Assembly (NCBI GenBank): GCA_017347445.1
Contig: AP021856.1
Location: forward strand, 2,736,613-2,800,612
Length of the DNA: 64,000 bases
Direction of reading: 5' to 3'
DNA from: Candidatus Brocadia pituitae
GTDB taxonomy: Bacteria; Planctomycetota; Brocadiia; Brocadiales; Brocadiaceae
Shown here: one piece after another, positions 18,359-27,312 of the stretch
How positions within the stretch are numbered: the first letter of the stretch is position 1
Layout: every line of letters starts with the position of its first letter
The notes under the pieces: model-generated
The model's input: only the letters and a program-made list of their open reading frames with translations
The model's database searches: none
Told to the model about the DNA's origin: nothing
Translations under genes and position numbers: made by a program

Positions 18359-19753
18359 TCACTTGACACAGGAAATTGTTTCCCGTTGATGCGAACATCT
18401 GTCCGCTGCATCGTATTTGTTAAGCTTATTTCGCAACGTCCGTGTTGTAATTTTAAGTAACTCAGCAGCACGAGTCTTATTCCCGTTCGTTTTTTCTAAT
18501 GTACTATAAATCAAGTCTCTTTCAACATCCTCAATAGCTTTTCCATCGGTTAATAAGCCTTCTGATTTCTTCGTGTCGTGATGGATAAAAAGATCATTAA
18601 ATTGCTCTAATTGAAGTCCATTGGGGAAGTTCATAACCACGGCTCTTTGAATAACATTTTTTAATTCTCTCACATTTCCAGGCCAATGGTATTGACATAA
18701 ATAATCCATGGTCTCTGTATCCATTGATTTTGCAATTGTGTTATTTTCGAGACTATATTTTTTAAGATAATAGTTTACAAGCAGCGGTATATCCTCTCGT
18801 CTTTCACGTAAAGGCGGCAAACAGATGGGAACAACATTCAGTCTATAATAAAGGTCTTCACGAAATGTACCCTTTTGAATTTCTTCAACCAAATCCCTGT
18901 TTGTTGTTGCCACAATCCTCACATCGATCTTTATCGTTTTTTCTCCGCCTACTCGCTCAAACTCTTCCTCTTCAAGTACCCTGAGTAATTTTGCTTGTAT
19001 ATTTGGTGATATCTCGCTAATCTCATCAAGCAATAAGGTGCCTTCATTTGCCAGTTCAAAACGTCCAACGTGCTTTGAAATTGCCCCAGTATAGGCACCA
19101 CGTTCATGTCCAAACAGTTCGCTTTCAAGAAGTGTTTCAGTCAAAGCAGCGCAATTAACCCGAATGAAGGGCCTTTCGTATCTGTGACTATGAAAGTGTA
19201 TTGCACGTGCAACAAGTTCTTTCCCAGTGCCACTTTCCCCTTGAACAAGAACACTCGCCTTGCTTTGCGCAATCTTTTTAATCTGTTCGTATATTTGAAA
19301 CATTTTAGAATTTTTAGTAAAAACAGAGTTCATCTTTTCATCTATATTCGAATTAGACCTCCAATATTTGTTTTCCACAATCAATTGTTGCCGCTCGTTA
19401 ATCCTTGCTATTACAAGTTCTACCTGGTCGGGTGAGAATGGTTTGATTATATAATCATATGCACCTTTTTTCATAGCTTCTACAGCAGTCTCTATTGTTC
19501 CATATGCGGTCATAAGAACAACAACTGTCTCGGGAGAAATAGTCTTTATCTTTTCAAGGACCTCCATACCACATATTCCCGGCATTTTCATATCCAAAAA
19601 GACGAGATCATATCCATCTTTACTAACACTGGCAAGCGCCTGCAATCCATCACAAGCCGATGTCACTTCATAGCCATTTCTTGTTAAAGTTTCTGATAAA
19701 TATTCACGACCTAAAAGGTCATCATCTACTACTAACACCTTTTCTACGCTCAT
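18359..19753 (-). CDS. Sigma-54-dependent response regulator, FlrC/FleR-like
   Basis: This 464-residue protein has a receiver domain with the phosphorylatable Asp54 (F-L-D-M-K-M-P), an AAA+ domain with Walker A G-E-S-G-T-G-K-E near 165 and the sigma-54-contact motif written GAYTGA, and a Fis-type helix-turn-helix at the end (NKTRAAELLKITTRTLRNKL). It should oligomerise on phosphorylation and drive open-complex formation at sigma-54 promoters. It lies 68 bases downstream of a PAS histidine kinase and just before flgB-flgC-fliE, as FlrBC and FleSR pairs do, so control of class III basal-body genes is likely. Confidence 0.9.
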   Translation of the reverse strand: MSVEKVLVVDDDLLGREYLSETLTRNGYEVTSACDGLQALASVSKDGYDLVFLDMKMPGICGMEVLEKIKTISPETVVVLMTAYGTIETAVEAMKKGAYDYIIKPFSPDQVELVIARINERQQLIVENKYWRSNSNIDEKMNSVFTKNSKMFQIYEQIKKIAQSKASVLVQGESGTGKELVARAIHFHSHRYERPFIRVNCAALTETLLESELFGHERGAYTGAISKHVGRFELANEGTLLLDEISEISPNIQAKLLRVLEEEEFERVGGEKTIKIDVRIVATTNRDLVEEIQKGTFREDLYYRLNVVPICLPPLRERREDIPLLVNYYLKKYSLENNTIAKSMDTETMDYLCQYHWPGNVRELKNVIQRAVVMNFPNGLQLEQFNDLFIHHDTKKSEGLLTDGKAIEDVERDLIYSTLEKTNGNKTRAAELLKITTRTLRNKLNKYDAADRCSHQRETISCVK

Positions 19754-19821
19754 TTTTTATTCCTCTTCGAAATGAACAGGGAAACACATAAGCACCACTA
19801 CATTTACCAAGACACTACCGC

Positions 19822-21144
19822 TTATAAATACTGTGATATCAAATATTCACTATTTTTCCAGGTGCTGCTAAAGGTATCTATTTCATAATGACCATGAATT
19901 GGTAAATGAACATAAAAGACGGTCCCCTTATTCTCTTGACTTTCAACAGAAATCTTACCTCTGTGGGCATCAACAATCTTATTCACCATTGCTAAACCCA
20001 AACCAGTTCCTTCTTGTTTTGTAGTAAAAAAAGGGTCAAATATCTTATGAATGTCTTCTTTTTTTATACCAATCCCCGTATCTCTTATTCCGACTTGGAT
20101 ACCTTCAAAACCTTTGCCCATACATGAGCGTGCAGATACTATTAAATCACCCCCAGAAGGCATAGCTTGAATTGCATTTAAGCAAAGATTTAAAAAAGCC
20201 TGTTGTAATCTATCAGGATCGCACGTTAAACCATCCATACCACAACCGTATTCTTTTCGAATATTGACATTCTGAACACCCTTTTGTTTAATATCCTCTG
20301 TCACAAAGAAAAGCGTTTTATCTAATATCTCGGAAATCCTACTTTTTTTTAAATTCATTCTCAGCGGACGAGCAAATACAAGCAGTTCAGTTATTGTTTT
20401 ATTTAGATTCTTCGCACCATGTATTATATTGTTTACTAATTTTTTTCTTGGATCTAAATCATCAAAGTCTCGCAAAAGCAAAGCAGAAAACCCCTCTATT
20501 CCATTGAGAGGATTTCGAATTTCATGGGCGATAGATGCAGCCATAGCACCAATTGTCGCTAATTTATCGGCACTTCTCAGTCGCTTCTCCAACTCTCTAA
20601 TTTCAGACAAATCTCTAAATACCTCCACAGCACCTATCGTATTTTCATTTGCATCTTTAATCAATGAAGCACTACTTTCAATCCATTTTTCAACTCCTTG
20701 ATTTGTCACGATTTTCCGTTCTACGTCTATATAGTCTTTTTTCTTTTTAAGAGCCAATAACAACAACGAAATAGTTCCGTCACTGTTTTTAAAAATCTCC
20801 TCTACCTTTTTTCCCATTAAATCTGACAGAGTTAATTTTAATATTGCTACGGCTGCTTTGTTAAGGGTCGATATTTCCCCTTGTAAATTTACAGCTATAA
20901 CTCCACTATGAATACTGCTTAAGAGGTTGTTTAAATATTTTGTTAAACTATCAAGCTCTTGTACTTTTTCCTTTAAACGTGCGTTTGCCAGCGCCATTTC
21001 CTTATCAATCTCTTTAACCCTGTTTTGAAGTTGATTATAAGATTCTTCCAGCCGTTGTGTGTACTGATTAAATACGTGGAAGGCTGAGGCAAGTTCATAA
21101 TCCCACTTCATTGATACTGGATTTAAAGATGTATTTTCAATCAT
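19822..21144 (-). CDS. PAS-domain histidine kinase, FlrB/FleS-like
   Basis: A 440-residue soluble kinase: coiled coil (about 25-70), one PAS domain (about 70-185), HisKA dimerisation domain with the phospho-acceptor His207 in S-I-A-H-E-I-R-N-P-L, and HATPase_c with an N box (LNLCLNAIQAM) and D-T-G-I-G-I near 350. There are no membrane helices, which agrees with FlrB/FleS kinases that sense basal-body assembly inside the cell. The neighbouring response regulator is the natural partner. Confidence 0.88.
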   Translation of the reverse strand: MIENTSLNPVSMKWDYELASAFHVFNQYTQRLEESYNQLQNRVKEIDKEMALANARLKEKVQELDSLTKYLNNLLSSIHSGVIAVNLQGEISTLNKAAVAILKLTLSDLMGKKVEEIFKNSDGTISLLLLALKKKKDYIDVERKIVTNQGVEKWIESSASLIKDANENTIGAVEVFRDLSEIRELEKRLRSADKLATIGAMAASIAHEIRNPLNGIEGFSALLLRDFDDLDPRKKLVNNIIHGAKNLNKTITELLVFARPLRMNLKKSRISEILDKTLFFVTEDIKQKGVQNVNIRKEYGCGMDGLTCDPDRLQQAFLNLCLNAIQAMPSGGDLIVSARSCMGKGFEGIQVGIRDTGIGIKKEDIHKIFDPFFTTKQEGTGLGLAMVNKIVDAHRGKISVESQENKGTVFYVHLPIHGHYEIDTFSSTWKNSEYLISQYL

Positions 21145-21192
21145 TATGTTCTATCTCTTTTATTCGGATTTGCGGCTGTTTGATATCTCCAG

Positions 21193-22107
21193 TTAACGAC
21201 TATGAGTTAATGCATTCTTCTCGTACCAAGATTTCCACCAATTTACATCGTCTATATACCACCTTGCCGGCCCTATTAAATCATCGCTAGAATATTGGTC
21301 TATAAAACGCTGGTACTCACTAATGGCAAGATCAAATTCTCTCATGTTTCTATAACAATTTGCCATCTGATATTGAATCCACGTATATTGGTCTGATGAA
21401 ACATCCGAAGAAGTGATTAATTTATACGTTTGCAGTGCATTATTGTACTCACCTAATTTATAAAAACATTCCGCAAGATCCAGTAATCTTCCGTTGCCAA
21501 CCATCTTTGACAACCGATGACTTAAATCTTCACTTGCATCTGCCGCTGGCTTTTTATCTTTCGTGATGCGAGGTTGATCTGTTGAACTACCAATACGAGA
21601 AATTACCTTTTTCGTTGTATCCCTTTTCTCCAGTACAGAAGGTGTAGCCCTTTCGGCAAATTTTTCGATGGATGTCATTGTATCATTACGGAAGGACATT
21701 GAACTTAATTCACCCACCTTAACTACGCTTAAATCGGAATTTTTTGCATCGACGTCCTCTATTAATTCTTTTTCTAATTTTCTATACTCATTCTCTAATT
21801 CGCTAAGCTTCATTTTTTCTGCACTGAGAATTGATGTTATGCCTTCTATGTTTTGCTCTGTTTCAGGCTTCAACGAAAAATCTACTGATTCCTGATTAAA
21901 GATGGTTGTATTTCCCTTTTCAAATTTAACTGGCCTTAGTAAAAGTCTTTCAATATCGTTACTCACCTCTGGCTGAGTAAATACTTTCCTTGATTCTGAC
22001 GAACGAAATTCAACTGTTTTACTAGTATCGACATGCTCATTACCCGTAAGAAAAGGCATATATGATAAGATAACATAAGTACACATAAATACTTTTCTGA
22101 TTAACAT
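21193..22107 (-). CDS. Secreted coiled-coil/TPR protein led by a sigma-54 promoter
   Basis: A 304-residue protein with a hydrophobic N-terminus that looks like a signal peptide (about 1-22), a low-complexity region, a coiled coil near 90-115 and two or three TPR units at 200-290 (L-A-E-C-F-Y-K-L-G-E-Y-N-N-A-L, then YQMANCYRNMREFDLAISEYQRFI) that end in a Trp-rich segment. The TPR part resembles BamD/YbgF-type periplasmic proteins. It is the first gene of a run that goes on to the FlrB/FlrC-like pair 49 bases later. Role unknown; co-regulation with flagellar genes suggests an envelope part of the flagellum. Confidence 0.7.
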   Translation of the reverse strand: MLIRKVFMCTYVILSYMPFLTGNEHVDTSKTVEFRSSESRKVFTQPEVSNDIERLLLRPVKFEKGNTTIFNQESVDFSLKPETEQNIEGITSILSAEKMKLSELENEYRKLEKELIEDVDAKNSDLSVVKVGELSSMSFRNDTMTSIEKFAERATPSVLEKRDTTKKVISRIGSSTDQPRITKDKKPAADASEDLSHRLSKMVGNGRLLDLAECFYKLGEYNNALQTYKLITSSDVSSDQYTWIQYQMANCYRNMREFDLAISEYQRFIDQYSSDDLIGPARWYIDDVNWWKSWYEKNALTHSR

Positions 22108-22566
22108 AAACCACCATTATTCGCACTGAAACTACTATATATAAACGATCTCTTGTAATTTATGATTATGCAAGCATTATGCCATTATAGTCACGACCTT
22201 AGCAGATCGATAACTCTTAATGTTTTATAGGGAGAGACAGCATGTCATAACTAACAGCTACAGGCAGATTTGAACAATATTGCTTTGGTTAGGCAAGAAA
22301 AGATGGTTGTCGTCTAATTTACTAGGGTTGTCAGTGGTAAAACGGCATTATGAAGCACCTAATTAATAAAAAATAAGCATTTTATTGAATTTTTAGTTGA
22401 AAATTCATACGTAAGTAGGCAGGAGTAAAGGAGGAATAATCATAGTAAATTATTAAAATGAAATGCTTAATTGAATGGTTTTGATCATATTGTTTATTTG
22501 TTCTATCTACATATGCTGTAAGTTACTAGTGGCAAAACCCAAGGAATCATCTCCACATAAGTTCGA
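22108..22566. other. Intergenic region between two TPR genes
   Basis: This 459-base stretch contains the sigma-54 promoter at 22170-22184 in its left part. The remainder is AT-rich and without a plausible gene. Two weak palindromic traces are present: GAATTTT-(6)-AAAATTC near 22389, and a pair of imperfect inverted copies of AAGCATTT about 70 bases apart. Neither has a clear function, and no terminator was found after the gene ending at 22567. Confidence 0.5.
22170..22184 (-). promoter_or_regulatory. Sigma-54 promoter of the TPR/FlrBC-like operon
   Basis: The coding strand reads TGGCATAATGCTTGC, followed by A: a near-perfect match to the consensus TGGCAC-N5-TTGCA, with GG and GC exactly 10 bases apart. 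The predicted transcript starts near 22158, about 50 bases before ATG 22107. This is the best sigma-54 match in the window and places the TPR gene and probably the downstream kinase and regulator under sigma-54. Confidence 0.72.
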
Positions 22567-24333
22567 TTAATTGGTATTTTTGTCATTATCCAAACCTTGT
22601 CTATATGCTTTGATTGCTTCTTCCAAGTTTCCCAAGTGTTTATGACACTCTCCTATACGATTAAACAGATAGGGTTTTATCTGATCATTGTTAGCTATTT
22701 TCAGCAATTCATAATACTTATCAATTGCTTCTGCATATTTTTTACCATGAAAAAGCGAATCAGCTTTTCCAACCATACCTTCAACTATAAACTCATCATC
22801 AGGATACTCTTTTATAAAATTATCGAATGCCTTATATGATAGCAAATAGTCTTCCTTATCAAAATAACATCTCCCTATCTCTAATGCCATTTTCGCAGCA
22901 CAAATATCTGCAGGATATGATTGCATTCCATCATAAAACACTTTTATTGCAGACTTGGCCATTTTCATTGCCATTAGGCATTTTCCTATATAGTACATTC
23001 CATAAGGTATCTTATTGCTCTTAGGATAGTTCTCGATTGTTTTCCTAAATACTTGAAACGCACCCAAATAATCATTTTGTTTGTATAAACATTCACCAAG
23101 CAAAAAACTTGCGTTTTCAGCAAATTCTAAGCTCTGACCACTCGCCAAATAATTTACAAATACATTCCCGGCATCCTGATATTCATTTAATGAATACAGA
23201 CAGTTGCCAATATGATATTCGATTGCCAATCTCGTTTGCTCTGAAAAATGTTTCCATCTTACCTTTAAGAACATAGGTATTGCAGTCCGATAATCACCCA
23301 TTTGCATATAAGTTTTTGCCATTCGGAATTGGGCATCGATGACAGCACGAGATTCATTTTCAGGATGTTCACGAATAATCTTTTTATAGATATCTATTGC
23401 TTTATGGTAGAAACCTTGTTCCGCCAATGAGTCACCAATTGATTGAAGCGCTTCACTAACCAATGGATCTTTTGGATAATTACAAATAAATTGGAAGTAA
23501 GCTCGACGCGCACTTTCCAAATCTTTTAGCTTGTTGTAGCAACGGCCTATTTTGAATAACGCCTCTTTTGCCTCCGAGCTATCTCGATATTTTCCCACAA
23601 CAATCTGATATTCTTGCAGCGCAAGAAAATAAAAACCAAGTTCAAAATAATAATTCCCTATCTCAAAATAGGCCTTTACGATCCTCCGGTCGTTAGGGTA
23701 TTTTATCTTGGCTTTTTGATACAATTGAATACTCTTGTCTCTATAATACTCGAAAGGTGTATCAAGCTTGAGTTTTGCCACAGAAGTGATAAATATAGCA
23801 TTCTCATCCTGGATGAATTCCAAGCCTTGCAGTCCCAAAACAATTTCTATAATATCTTGTAAGGGACTTTTTTTAACTGAAATGTTTGTGTAAGAGGCTA
23901 AATAGGCAGGATCTATTTCATCATCAACAAGGATGCTCTTACCAAGAAATGCAGACAATGCTTGTAATACATCTCCTATTTTTGCATGAGTTGCTTCGAG
24001 TGTGTATAAAGGGATATCATACTCGTCTATTTCTTTTGTAATCTCTATGTTATCATTTGGATTAATCACAATCGATTGACTGTTATCGCCTTTACCATTG
24101 ATTCTCGCACGAGTTCGAAAGTCCTTACTACGCCCAGGTTTTTCATTCTCTTTATTTGTCTCAAGAATTTGTAATTGAGTTCTAAGTTTTTCCAAATTAT
24201 GCTTTTCCATAGTTAGCTTCTCTTGCATATTATACAAACTGTTCTCAACTTGCCCTCCTTGCACGTTAGAATAATTTTGTATCAAAAAAACACAAATAAA
24301 TAAAGGCGCTTTAAACAATACCCTTCTCTTCAT
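22567..24333 (-). CDS. Secreted STN-domain protein with TPR array
   Basis: Starting at ATG 24333 (a TTG 15 bases earlier is also possible), the protein has 588 residues: a signal peptide (about 1-25), a coiled coil (about 35-60), a STN-like fold at about 105-190 (G-D-V-L-Q-A-L-S-A-F-L-G-K-S-I-L-V-D-D, then SPLQDIIEIVLGLQGLEFI) and about ten TPR units from 200 to the end. STN domains occur at the N-terminus of secretins and TonB receptors. No secretin or barrel follows, so this looks like a periplasmic scaffold. Next gene upstream is 47-62 bases away and also encodes a TPR protein. Function not recognised. Confidence 0.72.
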   Translation of the reverse strand: MKRRVLFKAPLFICVFLIQNYSNVQGGQVENSLYNMQEKLTMEKHNLEKLRTQLQILETNKENEKPGRSKDFRTRARINGKGDNSQSIVINPNDNIEITKEIDEYDIPLYTLEATHAKIGDVLQALSAFLGKSILVDDEIDPAYLASYTNISVKKSPLQDIIEIVLGLQGLEFIQDENAIFITSVAKLKLDTPFEYYRDKSIQLYQKAKIKYPNDRRIVKAYFEIGNYYFELGFYFLALQEYQIVVGKYRDSSEAKEALFKIGRCYNKLKDLESARRAYFQFICNYPKDPLVSEALQSIGDSLAEQGFYHKAIDIYKKIIREHPENESRAVIDAQFRMAKTYMQMGDYRTAIPMFLKVRWKHFSEQTRLAIEYHIGNCLYSLNEYQDAGNVFVNYLASGQSLEFAENASFLLGECLYKQNDYLGAFQVFRKTIENYPKSNKIPYGMYYIGKCLMAMKMAKSAIKVFYDGMQSYPADICAAKMALEIGRCYFDKEDYLLSYKAFDNFIKEYPDDEFIVEGMVGKADSLFHGKKYAEAIDKYYELLKIANNDQIKPYLFNRIGECHKHLGNLEEAIKAYRQGLDNDKNTN

Positions 24334-24395
24334 TTTGCTTATAAACAAAATATGAATACGAGCTTAAATTACAAGCCATATTTTGATGGAAACAA

Positions 24396-25268
24396 CTACT
24401 GATTGGTACTAGACGTTCCAACCGTGATTCTTTTAAGAAATCGCATTGCCTCTTCCATGTAATAATCTGCTATTTTAAAATATGAGTCTGTAACGATCAA
24501 TTCCTCGTCTTCAGAAGAGCATTTTCCTTCTTGTGCTAAAATAGCGTAAAGTGATCTCCGCGCCTTTTTATATTCACCAACTCTTGCATAACATTCACCT
24601 AGTTTCAGTCGACTTTTGAATTGATATGGACTATTTATATAATCGCTTGTTAAAGCATGAAATACTTTTAATGCATCTCCATATCGCTTGGATAATAAAT
24701 AACAATCTCCTAAACGATACATAATAAAATCCTCATTTAAAAAGGACATCGAATTGTCTAAACCTTCTTCATAAAAAACCGCTGCCTTTTCATAGCGACC
24801 TTGTTCGTAAAATCGATTTGCTTCTATTATATATCTTGAACTATCAATATGAGCTTCATTTAGGCTATTCAAAGAAGTTAAAGCACCCGTATCCTTATTG
24901 TTATTTACAGAAGATCCGGCTCTTTCATTTTCCCTGGAACCATCGATAATGGTATTATCTAAAGATATATTCTTCTTCATACTCTCTATTGCCTTTTCTT
25001 CTACAATACGTCCAATGTCTTTTTTTCCATAATTCGTCCAATACTTTTGTATTACAAACAAAAAACAAACTATACCTAATATAAATATGTTAATAGCAAT
25101 CGAAAGTCCATATCGCCGGAGTACTAAGGTAATTCGGGAAACTTCAGGAGATGAATTAGCATTTTTTCCATTTTCTGATTTCTTATTTGTATCAACCAAT
25201 ACCCCAGCAGACTGTTGGTGAATTTCCATTGTGCTGGGGGATTCATCTTGTTGAATAGAATCCGACAT
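24396..25268 (-). CDS. Membrane-anchored TPR protein
   Basis: I place the start at ATG 25268 (290 residues); the frame extends to a TTG at 25349 but would then overlap the STAS gene by 50 bases. A polar 50-residue cytoplasmic segment is followed by one membrane helix (about 53-76) and a presumably periplasmic part with three or four TPR units from 140 on (ANRFYEQGRYEKAAVFYEEG, then FIMYRLGDCYLLSKRYGDAL). Single-pass topology could link the cytoplasmic STAS/RsbW-like pair next door to the periplasmic TPR proteins, but that is inference from gene order. Confidence 0.7.
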   Translation of the reverse strand: MSDSIQQDESPSTMEIHQQSAGVLVDTNKKSENGKNANSSPEVSRITLVLRRYGLSIAINIFILGIVCFLFVIQKYWTNYGKKDIGRIVEEKAIESMKKNISLDNTIIDGSRENERAGSSVNNNKDTGALTSLNSLNEAHIDSSRYIIEANRFYEQGRYEKAAVFYEEGLDNSMSFLNEDFIMYRLGDCYLLSKRYGDALKVFHALTSDYINSPYQFKSRLKLGECYARVGEYKKARRSLYAILAQEGKCSSEDEELIVTDSYFKIADYYMEEAMRFLKRITVGTSSTNQ

Positions 25269-25299
25269 CCTTTTCTTTACCAGAAAACCATTAAGATAT

Positions 25300-25686
25300 T
25301 TAAAAAATACACTCTTTGGACCACAAAAGGTTTTTCTCAAGTTTACCAACCTGAGGACCGATGCTTGCTAGAACTGCATCTTCATTTTCAAATATTGAAA
25401 TAATTTTATTAACACCGGTAATATCAAACAACTCTATTATATTTTCATTCACATTAACAAGTTTCAAGTCTCTTCGCTGATCTCTGTAATATTTTACGTT
25501 ATCTACTATCATACTTATTGCCTTTGCAGAGAGATATTTTGTATAAGCAAGGTTAATTATGATACAACGAACTTCGCTTCTCAACTCTTTTAAAAGAGTT
25601 GAGAGTTCTTCTATTCCTTCATATACTAAATTGCCTTTCGGTAATACCATAACAGTCTTTTCATTTTCTTGTTTTTCAATTTTCAT
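25300..25686 (-). CDS. STAS-domain anti-sigma-factor antagonist-like protein
   Basis: A 128-residue single STAS domain protein (pattern I-I-I-N-L-A-Y-T-K-Y-L-S-A-K-A-I at 42-57). In SpoIIAA/RsbV the matching stretch is F-M-D-S-S-G and the Ser after Asp is phosphorylated by the partner kinase; here that position is Ala54 (Y51-L52-S53-A54-K55-A56). So the switch serine seems to be lost, unless Ser53 stands in for it. The gene overlaps the RsbW-like fusion gene by 11 bases, so the two products are made together. Confidence 0.85.
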   Translation of the reverse strand: MKIEKQENEKTVMVLPKGNLVYEGIEELSTLLKELRSEVRCIIINLAYTKYLSAKAISMIVDNVKYYRDQRRDLKLVNVNENIIELFDITGVNKIISIFENEDAVLASIGPQVGKLEKNLLWSKECIF

Positions 25687-27217
25687 TACAAGTTACTCGC
25701 TTTGCCATGTGAACAGTCGTCCCCGTTTTTTCTGAGGACTGTATCATTACCCTATCCATTAAATGTTTCATAAGCAATATACCTCTGCCTTTTTTTTCTG
25801 TTAACTCTGTATAAATTGTCATATCAGGCTCTCGATAACTCTTGGTGTCAAAACCACAACCATGGTCACAAACCTCAGTAATAATTTCGTTCCCCAATTT
25901 AATAAATCTAATAAAGACTTCGCCGTATTTATTTTTATTATATGCAAAAGTTACTGCATTCAAAATAGCCTCATTGACAGAAGTGATAATTTGATGTCTC
26001 TTGATATTATCCACTACCACAGAAGATAAGATCTTTTCAAATTGGTCTAAAATCTTTTCATAATTGCCGATAGGTATTGCGAGAGAAATCGTTTCCTCCC
26101 AATAAGAGGTATTTATTTCATATCCAAGCTCCGAAACCATTACAGAAATATCATTTTCCTTGTCAATGAACTCTTCACATCTTTCTATTTGAAGTTTAAC
26201 TTCTTTTGCTATCTCTTCACAGGTGCCAAAATTTCCATCAGTCATCACATTTTTTAACTTATCAATATAAAAGGTATGTGTTCCATTTTTCATAACTGTT
26301 GATAACAAACTGCCCATTACGAGAACTATTTTTCTGCCAGATACATCGGAAACTGTTTCTTCCAAAATCATTGTACCGGGAAACATATTTAACGAAAAAG
26401 GGTGTGATTCCAATACCACAGTTTCTTTATGAGGCATGTATAAAATACTCGCCAGTTCCTCTCCATACCCGGAATAGCAAAGCATTTGCCTTTGTGTATC
26501 TAATACAGCACAAAACACGTTAATTGGAAAACGTTGTAAAAGATTTTTACAAAAATATTGATTAATATTTTTCAACAAAGAAGCAGGAGATTTATCCACC
26601 TCTGTTATATAGCTATAACGGAAAATTGCTTTAACCACCCTATCTAAATTATCTAAACTAACCTTATTTGAAACACCAACGAACAGAAATGCACTTAATT
26701 TACCCAACGTAATACAATCATAAAAGATATGATTCATAGATTTTCCAGAATTCTTTGCAAGAAAACATGTTTTTGACTGATTCCATCTATTATTATACTC
26801 GACTTTAAGCCCTTCACTATTTTTACCATCAACAATATCACTATCAATCATGAAAGAATCATTTAAAATTTTATGGATAACAGCCTTTATATGTTCTATC
26901 TTAAATGGTTTTGTCATAAAATCTGATACACCAATATGCATAGCTTCTATTACTGTCTCTATTGAACCATAAGCTGTGATAATAACAGATTTGACATTTG
27001 GGCGTATCTTTTTTATTTCGGAAATCAATTGTATTCCACCCATTGTAGGCATTCTTAAATCACTAATCACCAAATCATAACTGATCTTCTTGGCAAACTC
27101 TAATGCCTTAACACCATCACTAATATTCTCAACTTCATAACCTTCTTCTGTCAAAGCTTCGTGCAATGCCCACCGTAGTGTTTCCTCATCATCCACTAAT
27201 AAAATCTTTTTTTTCAT
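25676..27217 (-). CDS. Response regulator fused to a PP2C/SpoIIE-like domain and an RsbW-like kinase
   Basis: A 513-residue fusion. Residues 1-120 are a receiver domain with Asp53. Residues of about 140-365 look like a SpoIIE/PP2C phosphatase fold (SPASLLKNINQYF, then VFCAVLDTQRQMLCYSGYG and a final NDISVMV), but the metal-binding Asp residues of the usual G-D-v-s-G-H-G and G-G-D-f-y-D motifs appear replaced. Residues 375-510 are a GHKL ATPase of the RsbW type with an N box (VNEAILNAVTFAY), D-H-G-C-G-F-D and G-R-G-I-L-L-M. Such proteins normally release sigma factors or other partners through a STAS protein, here encoded next. Confidence 0.82.
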   Translation of the reverse strand: MKKKILLVDDEETLRWALHEALTEEGYEVENISDGVKALEFAKKISYDLVISDLRMPTMGGIQLISEIKKIRPNVKSVIITAYGSIETVIEAMHIGVSDFMTKPFKIEHIKAVIHKILNDSFMIDSDIVDGKNSEGLKVEYNNRWNQSKTCFLAKNSGKSMNHIFYDCITLGKLSAFLFVGVSNKVSLDNLDRVVKAIFRYSYITEVDKSPASLLKNINQYFCKNLLQRFPINVFCAVLDTQRQMLCYSGYGEELASILYMPHKETVVLESHPFSLNMFPGTMILEETVSDVSGRKIVLVMGSLLSTVMKNGTHTFYIDKLKNVMTDGNFGTCEEIAKEVKLQIERCEEFIDKENDISVMVSELGYEINTSYWEETISLAIPIGNYEKILDQFEKILSSVVVDNIKRHQIITSVNEAILNAVTFAYNKNKYGEVFIRFIKLGNEIITEVCDHGCGFDTKSYREPDMTIYTELTEKKGRGILLMKHLMDRVMIQSSEKTGTTVHMAKRVTCNEN

Positions 27218-27312
27218 ACTTATTTGATATCGTTAAATTTACAAAACAAACAACCCAGACATTTCTTTTTTTACTATAAACACATAATCATTTTTTTAGC
27301 TTCATCATCCAA

